A DNA stretch of 64,000 nt, from NCBI GenBank assembly GCA_036023115.1, contig JAYKKT010000073.1, positions 14,373,501-14,437,500 of the forward strand. The letters are read 5' to 3'. The notes under the pieces are model-generated. The model ran no database searches. It saw nothing but the letters and a program-made list of their open reading frames with translations, and was not told the origin of the DNA. The stretch comes from Brasenia schreberi (taxonomy: Eukaryota; Streptophyta; Magnoliopsida; Nymphaeales; Cabombaceae). A program made the translations under genes and the position numbers. Below, one piece after another: positions 49,025 through 59,907 of this stretch; positions within the stretch are counted from its first letter, which is position 1, and each line of letters starts with the position of its first letter.

Positions 49025-49640
49025 TAAATATACTTACCATTCCCATTTCATGCATAAATCTACTTATCATTCTCACTACATAAGCAATATTAGAACGGAT
49101 AACTTTAAATCTACTTACCCACTAATCTTTGATATGTGTTCACATCTTTGTAATTCTCATCATCACCACGTGTAACTTTAAATTTGGTTCCATTGGGATT
49201 TCACTATCTCTTTAGCCTCATTTTTGTATAGCAAATCCATAGTATACTTTATTTGTCTTAGAATCCTTCAAATCAAATAGTTGATGTAACTTGCCCTTCA
49301 ATCCAGTAATCTCTTCAATATCATCACATGTAACAATAATATCATAACATAGACTATCAAAAGAGATTCTCCTTGCTTCTTTTAATGAATAAAGTATGAT
49401 GATTTATACTTTTTTGATATCCCAAATTAATTATGCCATCACTGAATTTTTAAAGACATGCTCTTGGTGACTATTTGAGACAATATATGACCATTTTTAA
49501 TTTGCATACTTGGTTATTCCCCCGAAGGATTCCATATATATCTCTTCATTGAGGTTTCCCTGTAGAAAAACATTTTTCATATCTAGTTGTCGTATATCTC
49601 ACCTTTTATCTGCAACTAAGATTATGATAAGCTTTGTGGA
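49025..49640 (-). mobile_element. Copia reverse-transcriptase remnant
   Basis: On the minus strand: DMKNVFLQGNLNEEIYM at about 49590-49540, YDIIVTCDDIEEITGLKGKL near 49350-49270, PMEPNLKL, then YQRLVGK and NIAYVVRMISRFMHEMG down to about 49040. The order matches Copia RT. It faces the integrase remnant at 46799-49024 head to head, so at least one insertion or inversion separated it from the RNase H piece at 46504-46798. Confidence 0.85.
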
Positions 49641-49990
49641 GGTTAAAAACCAGTTATAGCGATGTCTTGCATGCGCTTAAGTAGCTCAACTACTCCTAGA
49701 TAATGTCTTTAACATCCCTCAAGTTTGGAGTGGGATATTTGTAACTCCTAACTTGTCAAAAAACTAGGCAATAAACACATAAGCCACTTGATCTTCTGAG
49801 AAGATATACTCCAACACTCGTTGTGAACATAAACAAAATCGAATTACTTCCAACAATCGATCCTGCTTCACCCCACTCAACGTAGTTGACTCTCTGCGAC
49901 TGTTGGTTTCTTCTCTTTATGTTGTGATTGGACAATAACACTACTACCCCCTTCTTGCGACACTGCCAAAGTAAAGTTCTCGCGTTCATC

Positions 49991-52900
49991 AGCCTTCCTA
50001 GTTGTACATTTTTTTCAGCCTTTCTAGCTGCACATTTTTTTCAGAGAGGGTCTCCACATTTTTATTATGGACGGATGCGGGGATAAAGAAGCTAGTCCTA
50101 GATAATAAGATTCGTATTGGTTCTTGGAATATCAGAACATTATCAGGTAAGCTAATGGACGTGATAGATACTATGATTCGGAGAAAGATTCATATTCTAT
50201 GTTTACAAGAGACAAAATGGGTTGAAGAAAAGGCAAAGGAGATAGAGGATACAAGTTTTAAATTATGGTACTCAAGTAAAGAAAAGGCTCGAAACGGAGT
50301 TGGTATTATCATAAATAAAGATTTAAAAGATAGTGTAGTAGACATACAATGATATGGTGACCGAATCATGACGTTGAAATTAGTGTTAAGAGCAAAGGTT
50401 TTGAATATAGTTTGTGCTTACGCACCCCAAGTAGGACTAGAAGATAGTGTAAAGACAACTTTTTGGGAAGAATTAGATAAGGTGATTCAAAAGATTCCAC
50501 AAAAGGAGATGATTTGTTTAGGAGGAGACTTAAATGGACATGTCGGTAAAGAGGCATTAGGATATCAAAGGATTAATGAAAACTTTGGTTTTGGGGATAT
50601 AAATGAGGAAGGTAGGGAGATTTTAAATTTTGCTATAGCATTTGATCTCTTTATAGTCAATACAATCTTCAAAAAACGAGATAACATTTAATTACTTATA
50701 AGAGTGGCTTATCACAAACACAAATTGATTACTTTATTTGTAGAAAAAAAGATAGAGCGTGTTGTAAAGATTGCAAGGTAATTCCAGGAGAAAGCTTAAC
50801 CACCCAACATCGACTTTTAGTTATGGATTTACAAATAAAAAAATGGACAAACAAGAAAAGAGTACATCGAGCTATTGAGACTAAACGGTAGAACCTCAAA
50901 AACGAGAAAGAAAATATATTTAAACAAAAAGTCCTTCAAGGAGATGTTTGGAATTATGTTTGTACACCCTGTGATATGTGGAACAATATGGCTATACATA
51001 TTAGGAAAGTGGCGAAAGATGTATTAGGCGTATCTAAGGGAGGTATAGCGGCACAAAAAGAAGCTTGGTGGTGGAGTGAAGTAATGTAAAATAAAATCAA
51101 AGCAAAGAGGGCACGTTACAAATTACATTATGCTAAGAAAACTAGTAAAACTTTAGAGGCTTATAAGAAAGCAAAAAAGGAAGCGAAAAAGGTCGTGAGT
51201 GAAGCGAAAGCTAAAATTTGAGAGGATTTATATAAAAAAACTCAACTCAAAAGAGGGTGAAAGAGATATTTTTAGGATAACTAGGGCTAGAGATAAGAAA
51301 ACTAAAGATCTTAATTATGTTAGATGCATCAAAGATGAGGATGAAAAAATTCTAGTCCATCATTTTTACCGACATATTCATAAGAATGACGTCAAAGAGG
51401 CTCTTAAACATACGAAGGATGGTAAATCGGTAGGACCAAATAATATTCCTGTAAAAGTTTGGAAAATACTAGGAGAAATAGGAATCACTTGGCTCACAAG
51501 ACTATTTAATGAAATATGAAAAAACCAAAAGATGCACGAGGAATGGAGAGCAAGTACACTTATACTATATATAACAGAATGGAGATCAAGGGAGACATTC
51601 AAAATTGTGTGAATTATCAAGGTATCAAGTTAATGAGCCATACTATGAAATTGTGGGAAAGAATTATTCAATGCAAGTTAAGACAAGTATCAAGTATAAC
51701 AGAAAACCAATTTGGATTCATGCCAAGCAGATCTACTGTTGAAGCGATTCACCTTTTGAGACGTCTTATGAAATATTTTAGAGCAAACAAGAAATACCTT
51801 CACATGATATTTATTGATCTACAAAAAGCTTATGATAGGGTAACGAGAGAGGTTCTTTGGAGAATTTTGGAAAAAAGAAGTATCCCATTGACATTCATTA
51901 ACCTTATAAGAGACATGTATGATGGTACAAAAACATGTGTGAGGACTCATGAAGGAATGACAGACTTCTTTGAAGTTAATATGGGGTTACATCAAGGATC
52001 AACTTTAAGTCCATACTTATTTATAATGGTGATTGATGAGTTAACAAAACATATTCTGGATGAAGTACCTTGGTGTATGTTATTTGCTGATGACACCGTA
52101 TTAGTGGAGGAGTCTAAGGAAAAAGTTAATAGAAAATCAGAACTATGGAGAGAAACATTAGAAAGCAAAGGCCTCTGACTTAGTAGAACAAAAACAGAAT
52201 ATATGGAATGTAAGTTTAATCATTTGGTTACCTTAGAGAAACATTGTATCCCCCAAAAGGAAAGTTTTAAATACCTAGGGTCAATTTTTTAGAGTGATGG
52301 AAGAATTGATGGAGATGTTACGCATAGAATTAATGCTGGTTGGTTAAAATGGAGAGAAGCATCATGCATTCTTTGTGATAGGAAGATACCATTAAAGTTA
52401 AAAGGTAAATATTATAGAGCAGCAATTAGGCCTGCCATGTTTTATGGTTCTGACTTCTCAGTGTTGAGCAGTTAATCATCAACATGTACAAAAGATGTAA
52501 GTGAGATGAGTGGTCATACAAGAAAAGAACGTATACATAATGAGGTTATTAGAAACAAATTAGGAGTGGCACCAATGAAGGATAAAATGAGAGAATATCG
52601 TTTAAGATGGTTTGGACATATAGAAAGAAGATCAAAAGAAGATCCTTTAAGAAGGTATGAAAAACTAAATTTGGAAAGTATTAAACGAGCTAGAGGACGA
52701 CCACAAAAGTGTTGGAAAGAAACAATAAAGAATGATCTAGCTTATTGTGAGTTAACTGCTAACATGGCACACGATAGGGATCTGTGGAAACAAAGAATTC
52801 ATGTAAATGACCTCGTATAGTATGGGAAAAGGCTTAGTTGTTGTTGTTGTTGTTTCTAGCTGCACATTTTTTTAACCTTCCTAGTTGTATGTTTTTTTTT

Positions 52901-53050
52901 TCAGCCTTCCTGCTTACACATTTTTTTCAATCTTCCTGGCTGTAAATTTTTTTCAACTTTTTTGGCAGTACATATTTTTCAACATTCCTAATTGTACATT
53001 TGTTAGTTGTACAAGTTGCACACTTTCATCAGCCTTCCTGGGTACAATTG
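49991..53050. repeat. 26-bp minisatellite, split by a LINE
   Basis: Units of about 26 bp with the pattern agccttcctRgYtgtacatt plus a T run occur at 49991-50042 and again at 52853-53050, some eight degenerate copies in all. The LINE at 50042-52852 sits inside one unit. On the minus strand the array is A-rich. I see no coding role. Confidence 0.8.
50042..52852 (+). mobile_element. 5'-truncated RTE-type LINE, 2.8 kb, 21-bp TSD
   Basis: The same 21 bp (tttctagctgcaca then seven T) stand at 50021-50041 and 52853-52873. The copy lacks about 330 bp of 5'UTR but keeps the endonuclease frame (50083-50691: [52 protein letters not shown]), the linker, RT (51516-52178, with FADD and a TGA after ESKGL) and the C-terminal block (52506-52820), ending in TATGGGAAAAGGCTTAG plus (TTG)n. 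Stops and frameshifts make it inactive. Bases 51587-52202 are identical to 29955-30570 of another copy. Confidence 0.93.
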
Positions 53051-54211
53051 TTTATAAACAACACAAAACTGTTCACATTTTGTAGCAACTCAGTCCACAC
53101 AACCTCTACTGCGGGCCTCTCCTTCCAGCAACAATTCCTCTACACTTGAGGGGCTTCTTTTCTCATTATGGCTAAGAACCAACAATGAATCCAATCTTTG
53201 GCTTTAGTTCAGGAAGATAAGATTCCATCACACAGCTTGCCTTTGAAGTTCTCATTGAAATGAGCAAGTTTCAATCCGCAACAAGAAACCACAATTGGCT
53301 GGCAGGTTTCCATTCTTGTGTAAACGCCTATCCAGTGACAATGAATAAGGTAGGAATCATCATCAACGAAAATCAAATGAGGAAGGGGGATACGCTCAAC
53401 CTTCCAATCTGGTTTCAACATTGCAAAGGGCAGGTTTCTTCAAGAGCATCTCACGAACAGGAAAGGCAGGAATTATCAGCAACATATGACTAGAAAGGAA
53501 CAATTAGCTACAATGTCTTACCTTTCGTAGCCTAATTTCAATCTTCAGCAACAACGAATTCGAGAAGCCATTCAAAAACAGGAATGGCAGGTATCTAGCA
53601 GCAGTTAATGTCCTAGTAAGGAAGGTTAAATAGCAATCTTCTTGTGTTGGGTAACTTTCTCTAGCAAACCAACAAATGTTGAAAGATATTCCTCCTAGCT
53701 TTCCAAATCCTTGAGTGTCACCAGAAAGGCAACTCTTCAACATCCTACCATGACCAGGGTAGAATGTTAGGCTAGAATGCTCCACCTCACGCCCATGCAC
53801 AGTAAGTCAGTTCAACATCTACTAACCGGAGTGGAAGGAAAAATCAATACCACATACCTTCCAAGTTCACAGCTTCAACCAACAAACCAAAATCAGAATA
53901 AAACACATTAGAATTTCTGCCCCAAAACCATAATCTCGTTGGAATTGTGTTTATTGTAATTTCCAATAAAGAACGCACAATACAAGTGGTCAATTCACCA
54001 CCGAATCTCTTGACATGAATCTAAGAGCATTCTAAAACAATCCCCAATTGAAATCTATGATTGAAACACTTGTGAACATTCTCAACTAGATCGATTTCAA
54101 CCTTGAACTCTGCTAAAGCATGAAACAACTCCAAAAATGACTCATTTTTTTCTTTCAATCTGATTCGATTCAATCCATTTTCATGGCGTACGACATTTTT
54201 TCATGCCTATA

Positions 54212-54530
54212 CTAACCGACTTGTGCCTTCGGCCAAAAAAACCCCAGAGATTCATCATCGGTTGAAAATCTTGCCGGTGTTTTCTGAAAATCCGTGCAGA
54301 CACACACTCTATGCAGGACGCACTGCACCATGTAACTGACGATCCAGACTCTCAGAGGCATCTCTGCTGACTTGTCTCTGCTGAGCAACAGTACTGCAGC
54401 AGCAACAGCGAAGAATGCCAGATTCCAAGTGACATCGAGGAAGACGACCGGCCTCAAGTATGCCCAATCGCTCTGTCGCTCCTTCCGCTGCAGCGCAGCT
54501 GCCTCCTAGACGAGCATCGATGGCTCACGC
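54212..54530 (-). pseudogene. RING E3 ubiquitin-ligase exon 1 fragment (At1g12760/At1g63170 type)
   Basis: The minus strand reads MREPSMLV, a stop (54506-54508), EAAALQRKERQSDWAYLRPV, then VFLDVTWNLAFFAVAAAVLL, LSRDKSAEMPLRVWIVSYMV and QCVLHRVCVCTDF. The REPSxLVxEAAAxQxxERQSDWAY start and the two hydrophobic helices ending MPLRxWIVxYxxQCVLHxVCVC are the N-terminal membrane region of this plant E3-ligase family. No further exons or RING domain follow. It begins about 100 bp inside the LTR element's 5' end, on the element's sense strand. The premature stop and missing domains mark it as non-functional. Confidence 0.75.
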
Positions 54531-54881
54531 ATGATCGACAACTGCTTCTACTGGCCTATGAAGAGAACTAGTTTCTGCATCATTGTTCTCCTCTGCCACT
54601 AGAAACACCAAGCGAAACCGCCTGTTTCGGTACCATATTGAAAAATGCACGATTAAATAAAGGAGAACCGCACGAGGGGAGACAATGGAGAACGGAGGAC
54701 GGACCCTCTATCTCTCTTTTTATTTCATAAACCCTAAAAACTATTACTGTAGATCAAGTCCTTATATAATGGATTTTACATCTTAAAAGATAAAAGTACC
54801 CCTAATAAGAAAACCGACTACAACGATATCCTCCATGCGCTTAAGTAACTCGGCTACTCCTACCTAATGATGTCTTCAACA

Positions 54882-56054
54882 TCAACTCCTTATGTGCTTA
54901 GCAAGTTAATAAGATGATAGATGGAATGAAAGAGAAAAGGTAAGAAGTGTCTGGTATGACAATTAGATAAATGAAAAGGTAACAAAAGATAATTAGTTTA
55001 GTCATTGTCTAAGGTTGGGCATCCATCTTAAAAGATTGAAAATCGAGTTGATCAAACATAAAGTTGCCAAATGTAATATGCTCAAACATAAACCTAAAGG
55101 CTCCCATTCCAATCCATGAGAAAATCAAACAAGTAAACCCTAAAACTGATACAAACCTCGACAACAGGTACTACCTTCGCACTAGTTAACAACAAAGAAC
55201 AGTACCAGTAACCACACACCCATATAAAGATCAATACTTTGCGACCAGTTTATGTTTCCTTTTCATCCTCTTACTTGTATATAGTGATCCATCAAAAGGA
55301 GCACTGCCAACCGTATTGTGTCAAAGAGATTAACATTCTCCAAGTTCAAGCCACAGAACCCTGAGAACTCCGCCAGAAGATTGAAAAGACATCTCCAAAA
55401 CTTATTTTCCCAAAGATATAAGGACCAACAAGATTAACAAATATTGTTCTACTATATTGTAGGGAAAACAATTCAGGACACGATTAACAAACATTGTTCT
55501 CCAAAGCATTTCATCGAACAGGTAAATTGCATAAAATAAAATGTACAGTTTTGCAGAAACGGAAAAACAGCAAGACAGTAACACAAGAGGGGAAACAATC
55601 GGTTGATGAAAGAAAAGGAAAACAGAATGAAAGAGGAGGTCAAGCGATGTCCTCTCTAGAGTGGGTTGATGAAAAAAAAGAAACAACAAGAAAAGCTTGA
55701 GAAAAAAGTAGAGGAGAAAGAAGAGCACAAAAGAGATGAGAAAGAAGAAGATAAGAAAAAGAAACAAGGAAAAGGATGAAAAAGAAGAAGAAGAAGGGAG
55801 ACATCACCTCCAAGCGAAGGTGGAGGAAGGAAGCGGTATCGGACGTCGTCAATCTTCAGAAAGAGAGCGTGAGATGAAGGCGTAGAGAGAGGGAGGGGAG
55901 GAGAAGTCGATCGGTACTAAGGTTTGTGGCTCACCCTTTAGGAGACGAGTTTTTTATTTGAAATAAGTCCATAAAACTGTACTGAATCAAATACACACCC
56001 TCACTTCTCTACCTATCTGGCCGACACTGTTTTACCAACCCAACCCATTGACGT
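54882..56054. other. Intergenic; purine-rich tract
   Basis: 55540-55800 is strongly purine-rich on the plus strand. On the minus strand, 55930-55805 could be a 5' leader ending at a donor-like TTGGAG|GTGATG, but no gene is visible downstream. Confidence 0.35.
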
Positions 56055-56142
56055 CTTACACATACGCCCACGCGTGCACCCTTTAAGAGTCGAACTTCCC
56101 AGGAACAACGGCAGTAGAGCGCCCTGCCGTTGAGCTAACGCT
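56055..56142 (-). mobile_element. SINE fragment, inverted
   Basis: On the minus strand: GCGTTAGCTCAACGGCAGGG, then CGCTCTACTGCCG and GGGAAGTTCGACTCTTAAAG. A and B boxes are clear; the 3' block is worn. It lies about 270 bp upstream of the UGT start codon. Confidence 0.65.
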
Positions 56143-56380
56143 TCGGTTTTGGCTAACGATTGATGGTTTGACAAATTCATTTCTTTAACTACGAAATTAA
56201 ATGAGTGGAGTTAGTGTCACTGTTGAAGATTGATTGTTATTCCTGTAATTCCCAAGTTATCTCCACGATTCCGTCATCCATGATGGTGACCACCAACAGA
56301 GCGTTCCTCCATGCATTCTTTTAACCTTTCGCTTCACCTCACCGTCAATCGCCTTCCCAAGCAAGCTACCTCTGTGTGTC

Positions 56381-56386
<6 letters not shown>

Positions 56387-56410
<24 letters not shown>
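56387..56410 (+). promoter_or_regulatory. (GA)n tract abutting the UGT start codon
   Basis: A run of GA repeats, preceded by tgtgtgtctgtgtgt, ends directly at the ATG at 56411, so the last bases of the 5'UTR are ...gagagag. The start context is G at -3 and G at +4. GA tracts near plant gene starts can bind BPC/GAGA factors; here that is inference only. Confidence 0.6.
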
Positions 56411-56411
<1 letters not shown>

Positions 56412-57838
56412 TGGCCGAGATGATGCTGGTGCCGTTCTTGGGGCAGGGACATGTATTTCCTTGTATGCAGCTTTGCCTTCACCTGGCTTCCCGTGGCGTC
56501 ACAGTCACAGTCGTGGTCCCCTCAGAGCTCTCCGGCACCTTCTCCGCCGCCGGCAACCATCCGCTCGTCCGCTTCGCCGAGCTCTCCCTCCCCCCTACTC
56601 CACCAGAATTTGAGTCCTCGCCCATGAAGATCTTCCACATGGCGCGCATGATGCGGGAACCCTTCGACGAGTTTTTCGCCAAGAGAGTATCCTCCGGCGA
56701 TACTTCACCGGCCTGTGTAATCGTCGACGCCCTCGCCGGTTGGGCGGTTGAGATCTGCCAGAATCACGATGTTCCGGCTGTCGGACTCTACACAAACGGC
56801 ACTTGCTCGTGTGCTCTCGACTACATATCACCGAGATTATCGCCGGAAAAGATGAATCCGGATGAGATTGTTTCTATTCCTGGGTTGCCAGATTCCCTCC
56901 GTGTCACCTACGGTGATCTGGTCTACAAACCCCCTCGTCCGCCACCAGGGATTGCCGGATCCGGCGGGCCGAACCACGGGGATCGGCGTCAACCGCCGTG
57001 GATCGCGCAGATGGAGGGCGCGGTGGCGATCCTGTGCAATACTTGTGATGAATTGGAGAGGCCGTTCATCGATTTCATCGCAAAGGAGACAGGAAAGGAT
57101 GTGTTCGGCATCGGACCACTCCTTCCGAATCGATTTTGGGAATCGGCCGACACGATCCTCCGAGACGGTTCGGTCCGAGCTACTAAGAAGGTTTCAAGCA
57201 TCAGCGAGGAGGAGGTTGAGGCTTGGCTTGACTCCAAGCCGCCTGGCTCAGTCATCTTTGTCTCGTTCGGAAGTGAGGTGAGTCCCAGCTTGTCCGAGCT
57301 GGCCGAGCTCGCCGTGGGATTGGAAGAGTCGGGCCAACCGTTCATTTGGGTGATTCAACAAAATGCAATTCGCGGCCCCCCTCTGCCTCTCGATGGTCCC
57401 AGGGAGCCACCTAAGGACCCTGTGCCAGACGGCTTCGAGAAGCGAGTCGAAGGGAAAGGGCTCATCATCCACGGCTGGGCTCCACAACTCCTGATCCTGA
57501 GCCACAAGTCAATCGGCGGCTTCATCTCCCACTGTGGCTGGAACTCAACACTCGAGTCGTTGGCTCTAGGTGTGCCGATCTTAGCATGGCCAATCCGCGG
57601 GGACCAGCACCTTACTGCCGTCTTGGTGGCGAACCACCTCCGGGTGGGCGTGAAGGTGCGAGCTGCACGAGGGCGAGACGTCACCAAGGAGGACGTAGTG
57701 AGAGGTATGGCACTGGTCGTGGGCGATGGCGAGATTAAGAGCCGAGTTAGACAAGTCAGGGCCATATTTGCAGCCGGGTTCCCAGCTAGTTCGTCGTCTT
57801 CATTGGATGCCTTCATCCGTCTCTTTGGAAGAGGATAG
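56411..57838 (+). CDS. Family-1 UDP-glycosyltransferase
   Basis: A 475-aa intronless enzyme that transfers a sugar from a UDP-sugar to a small acceptor, probably in the cytosol. The N-terminal half binds the acceptor: FLGQGHVFP places the catalytic His at residue 14, and VIVDALAGW places the partner Asp at about 106. The C-terminal half holds the 44-residue PSPG box, W356-Q399, with WAPQLLILSHKSIGGF, HCGWNST and LAWPIRGDQ. The final Gln is typical of glucose-using members. A GQPFIWVI block precedes it. Length is normal for the family (450-500 aa). Codon use is GC-rich compared with the flanks. The acceptor (flavonoid, coumarin, hormone or other) and UGT group cannot be assigned. I chose the first ATG because GxGH sits at the usual distance from it. 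Confidence 0.95.
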
Positions 57839-58400
57839 GACCAATAGCAAATTTCGTGTGAGAATTTGATATATAAAAAGGTGTAGTATTTTTAGTACGC
57901 GTATGATTATGCCTCCCTGTTGTAACCCTCAAAGGATTATGCTTGAAACTGGGTTCATGTAAGGCTTCATGGCAGCGTCGCCTTTCGAATTTCAACCACT
58001 TCAAAAGAGCCAATGGGTCCACTTCACCGATCAATAGAGATTTATATGTATGATTATGGACTGCGAGATATTATGTATTTAAAACTATTTTATATATAGC
58101 AATAAATATATAATATCTTTTAATATATAATTTTACCTAAACATCTTTACAGTTTGATTTGTGAGATAATAATTGAAATGATAAAACAATTTTTTTTTAA
58201 TGCTCATAATACATTTATTACTATCTCCATATAAATATACACTTGGTCTCTTTCTCCTCTTTACCTGCTCCATTACCTTGAAAAAGAGAAGATGTGTCCA
58301 TCCCATTAGGTTAAGTATATCCCTAAGAACTCTACATGTAAAACTCTCTTACCAGACATTAAGCACCGCTTGGAGAAGTGCAAAACGAGGGTATCGTTTC
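57839..58400. other. UGT 3' flank and intergenic DNA
   Basis: A possible AATAAA polyadenylation signal is at 58101-58106. No other feature recognised. Confidence 0.4.
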
Positions 58401-58406
58401 TGGCTT

Positions 58407-58423
58407 TATATATATATAGATAG

Positions 58424-58494
<71 letters not shown>
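58407..58494. repeat. Compound microsatellite (TA)n(GATA)n(GA)n
   Basis: Short TA run, about eight GATA units, then about 27 GA units, ending at 58494. Confidence 0.97.
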
Positions 58495-58497
<3 letters not shown>

Positions 58498-59634
58498 TCG
58501 GAAGTTGAGGATTAGTGTTCTTTGGAGATCGAATGGGTTTTTGGTACACGCTGACGCAGGGAAGCTAATAGAAAAGAAACAAGGGTTTTTTGTTCCCACT
58601 TGGGTTCGTGTGAGACGAAAGTCTCATGCATGCTTGTGTGTCCTCTTCAGGCCTCCAACCTACCATAAAACAAGCCCTTCGTTCCAAGACCACGTGGAAG
58701 CGGCTGTGGCGGCAAAAGAAGAGAAAAAGGAGGTTTTGGAGAAAGTGAGAAAAGGTAGACAACCAGGCTTGTCTGATCTGTGAATTTTTTTCATGTACAT
58801 AGATACAGACAAAAGCGCAAGCCTCCCCTCACAGAGTCCTGACTCTTTTTGTACTTCTCGTTTGTTTTCTCGAGTCAACCGCGGATAGGAAGGGAACATG
58901 GGAGAGAGAAGCGGTACTGTGGAGGCATCAAAGGCAACGATTTGTCCTTGATGTTGGTAAACAGAGACACCATCAATTGTTTTCCAAGTCATTTGCAAGA
59001 ACAAAGACGGTTTCCATTGATTTCTGAGTTCGGACGGAAACATTTTTGCTGGACTTGGTGTAGCTTCAAGCGTACGGGGGTGGGGGGTTTTGGTTCCAAG
59101 TTTTTCTGTCGCCACAATCTTTTTTATGGATTTCATATCTCTCTTTCTTTCTCTCTCTGAGGCGTCTGTTCGGGTTGTCTCTTGTTTGTCTGCGTCTGTT
59201 TTGGATCCAATGTTTGGCATGTTATTTCCCAGTCTTCTCTTTCCGCATTTTTGAGCTCTCCCGAGAGTTCACTGTTTCAGGCCACCTATGTTGAATGGTA
59301 TGCAATTTTTTAAAAAACTAAGGTACGAGTATGCTTCTATTAAAAACATAATAAAAATAATTTTATATTATATATATATATATATGCATGACATGAGTGT
59401 ATGTGTATCACATAGAGAGGGAGGGAGAGAGTACTTTGGTTCAAAATTTTCACCATCAAGAGTGACTTTAGGTTCCTATAAATTTCATAGGCATCCTAAA
59501 ACGTAATTGAGCATAGAACATGAACGAACTTCCACCAACTTGAAGAGGTTTTATTAAAACACAATTGCATGAACATGCAAACAACAACAAAGCATTCACT
59601 ACAAAAACATGCAGAAAATTTCAAATGAGTTTAG
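58495..59634. other. Intergenic
   Basis: Open frames on both strands (for example 58505-58783 plus and 58660-59220 minus) contain no domain I recognise and overlap each other. I leave them uncalled. Confidence 0.35.
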
Positions 59635-59893
59635 TTACACAACCTCTTCTTAAACCTCATAACACGAGGACAATCAATATGCCAATCATGATCATGTGAA
59701 AGATCTTCTTTCAAAACATCATATTTTATTGAAACAATGTCAGCACTCGCAAGTTCATCCATATCAACAAATGAAGCATAGGCAGAAGAGTTCTTTACTC
59801 CTTCATATACATAAGTTCGTAGGGAACCAACCCTTGTGTGACAATATGGGTAAAGAATACAATCAAATTTCTCATTGGCACAACTTTAAAGGA
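59635..59893 (-). CDS. Unidentified exon or ORF remnant, ~80 aa
   Basis: The minus-strand frame is clean from about 59893 to the stop at 59635-59637: [18 protein letters not shown], then [38 protein letters not shown] and [15 protein letters not shown]. Charged, mixed composition and spaced Cys/His (C..C....[12 protein letters not shown]) look like real, possibly zinc-binding, coding sequence rather than noise. I do not recognise the family. A LINE begins about 20 bp upstream of its 5' end, so the gene may have been cut by that insertion. No promoter or start codon is visible. Confidence 0.4.
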
Positions 59894-59907
59894 AGTTCTC
59901 CACATAG

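Larger units (their letters stand above)
49645..54881 (-). mobile_element. Non-autonomous Copia-like LTR element with captured host exon
   Basis: The 5' LTR is about 54881-54639 on the minus strand (starts TGTTGAAGAC, has TATATAAGG and AATAAAA, ends TTTTTCA). A degenerate primer site TGGTACCGAAAC follows. The truncated 3' LTR starts TGTTAAAGAC at 49714 and matches the 5' LTR at about 80% over about 70 bp (both with TACTTAAGCGCATG). Just before it is the pol end (DKLGVTNIP) and QVAYVF. Almost all of gag-pol is missing. In its place are a RING E3-ligase exon, intron-like sequence and a 26-bp minisatellite. A LINE (50042-52852) later inserted inside. Confidence 0.65.

Noticed and set aside
55402..55852. 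Hydrophobic minus-strand frames rich in Phe and Leu
   Set aside because: Artefact of the purine-rich plus strand; composition alone explains them.
56479..57816. Several minus-strand and frame-shifted ORFs inside the UGT gene
   Set aside because: GC-rich codon use opens shadow frames; the plus-strand UGT frame has all family motifs.
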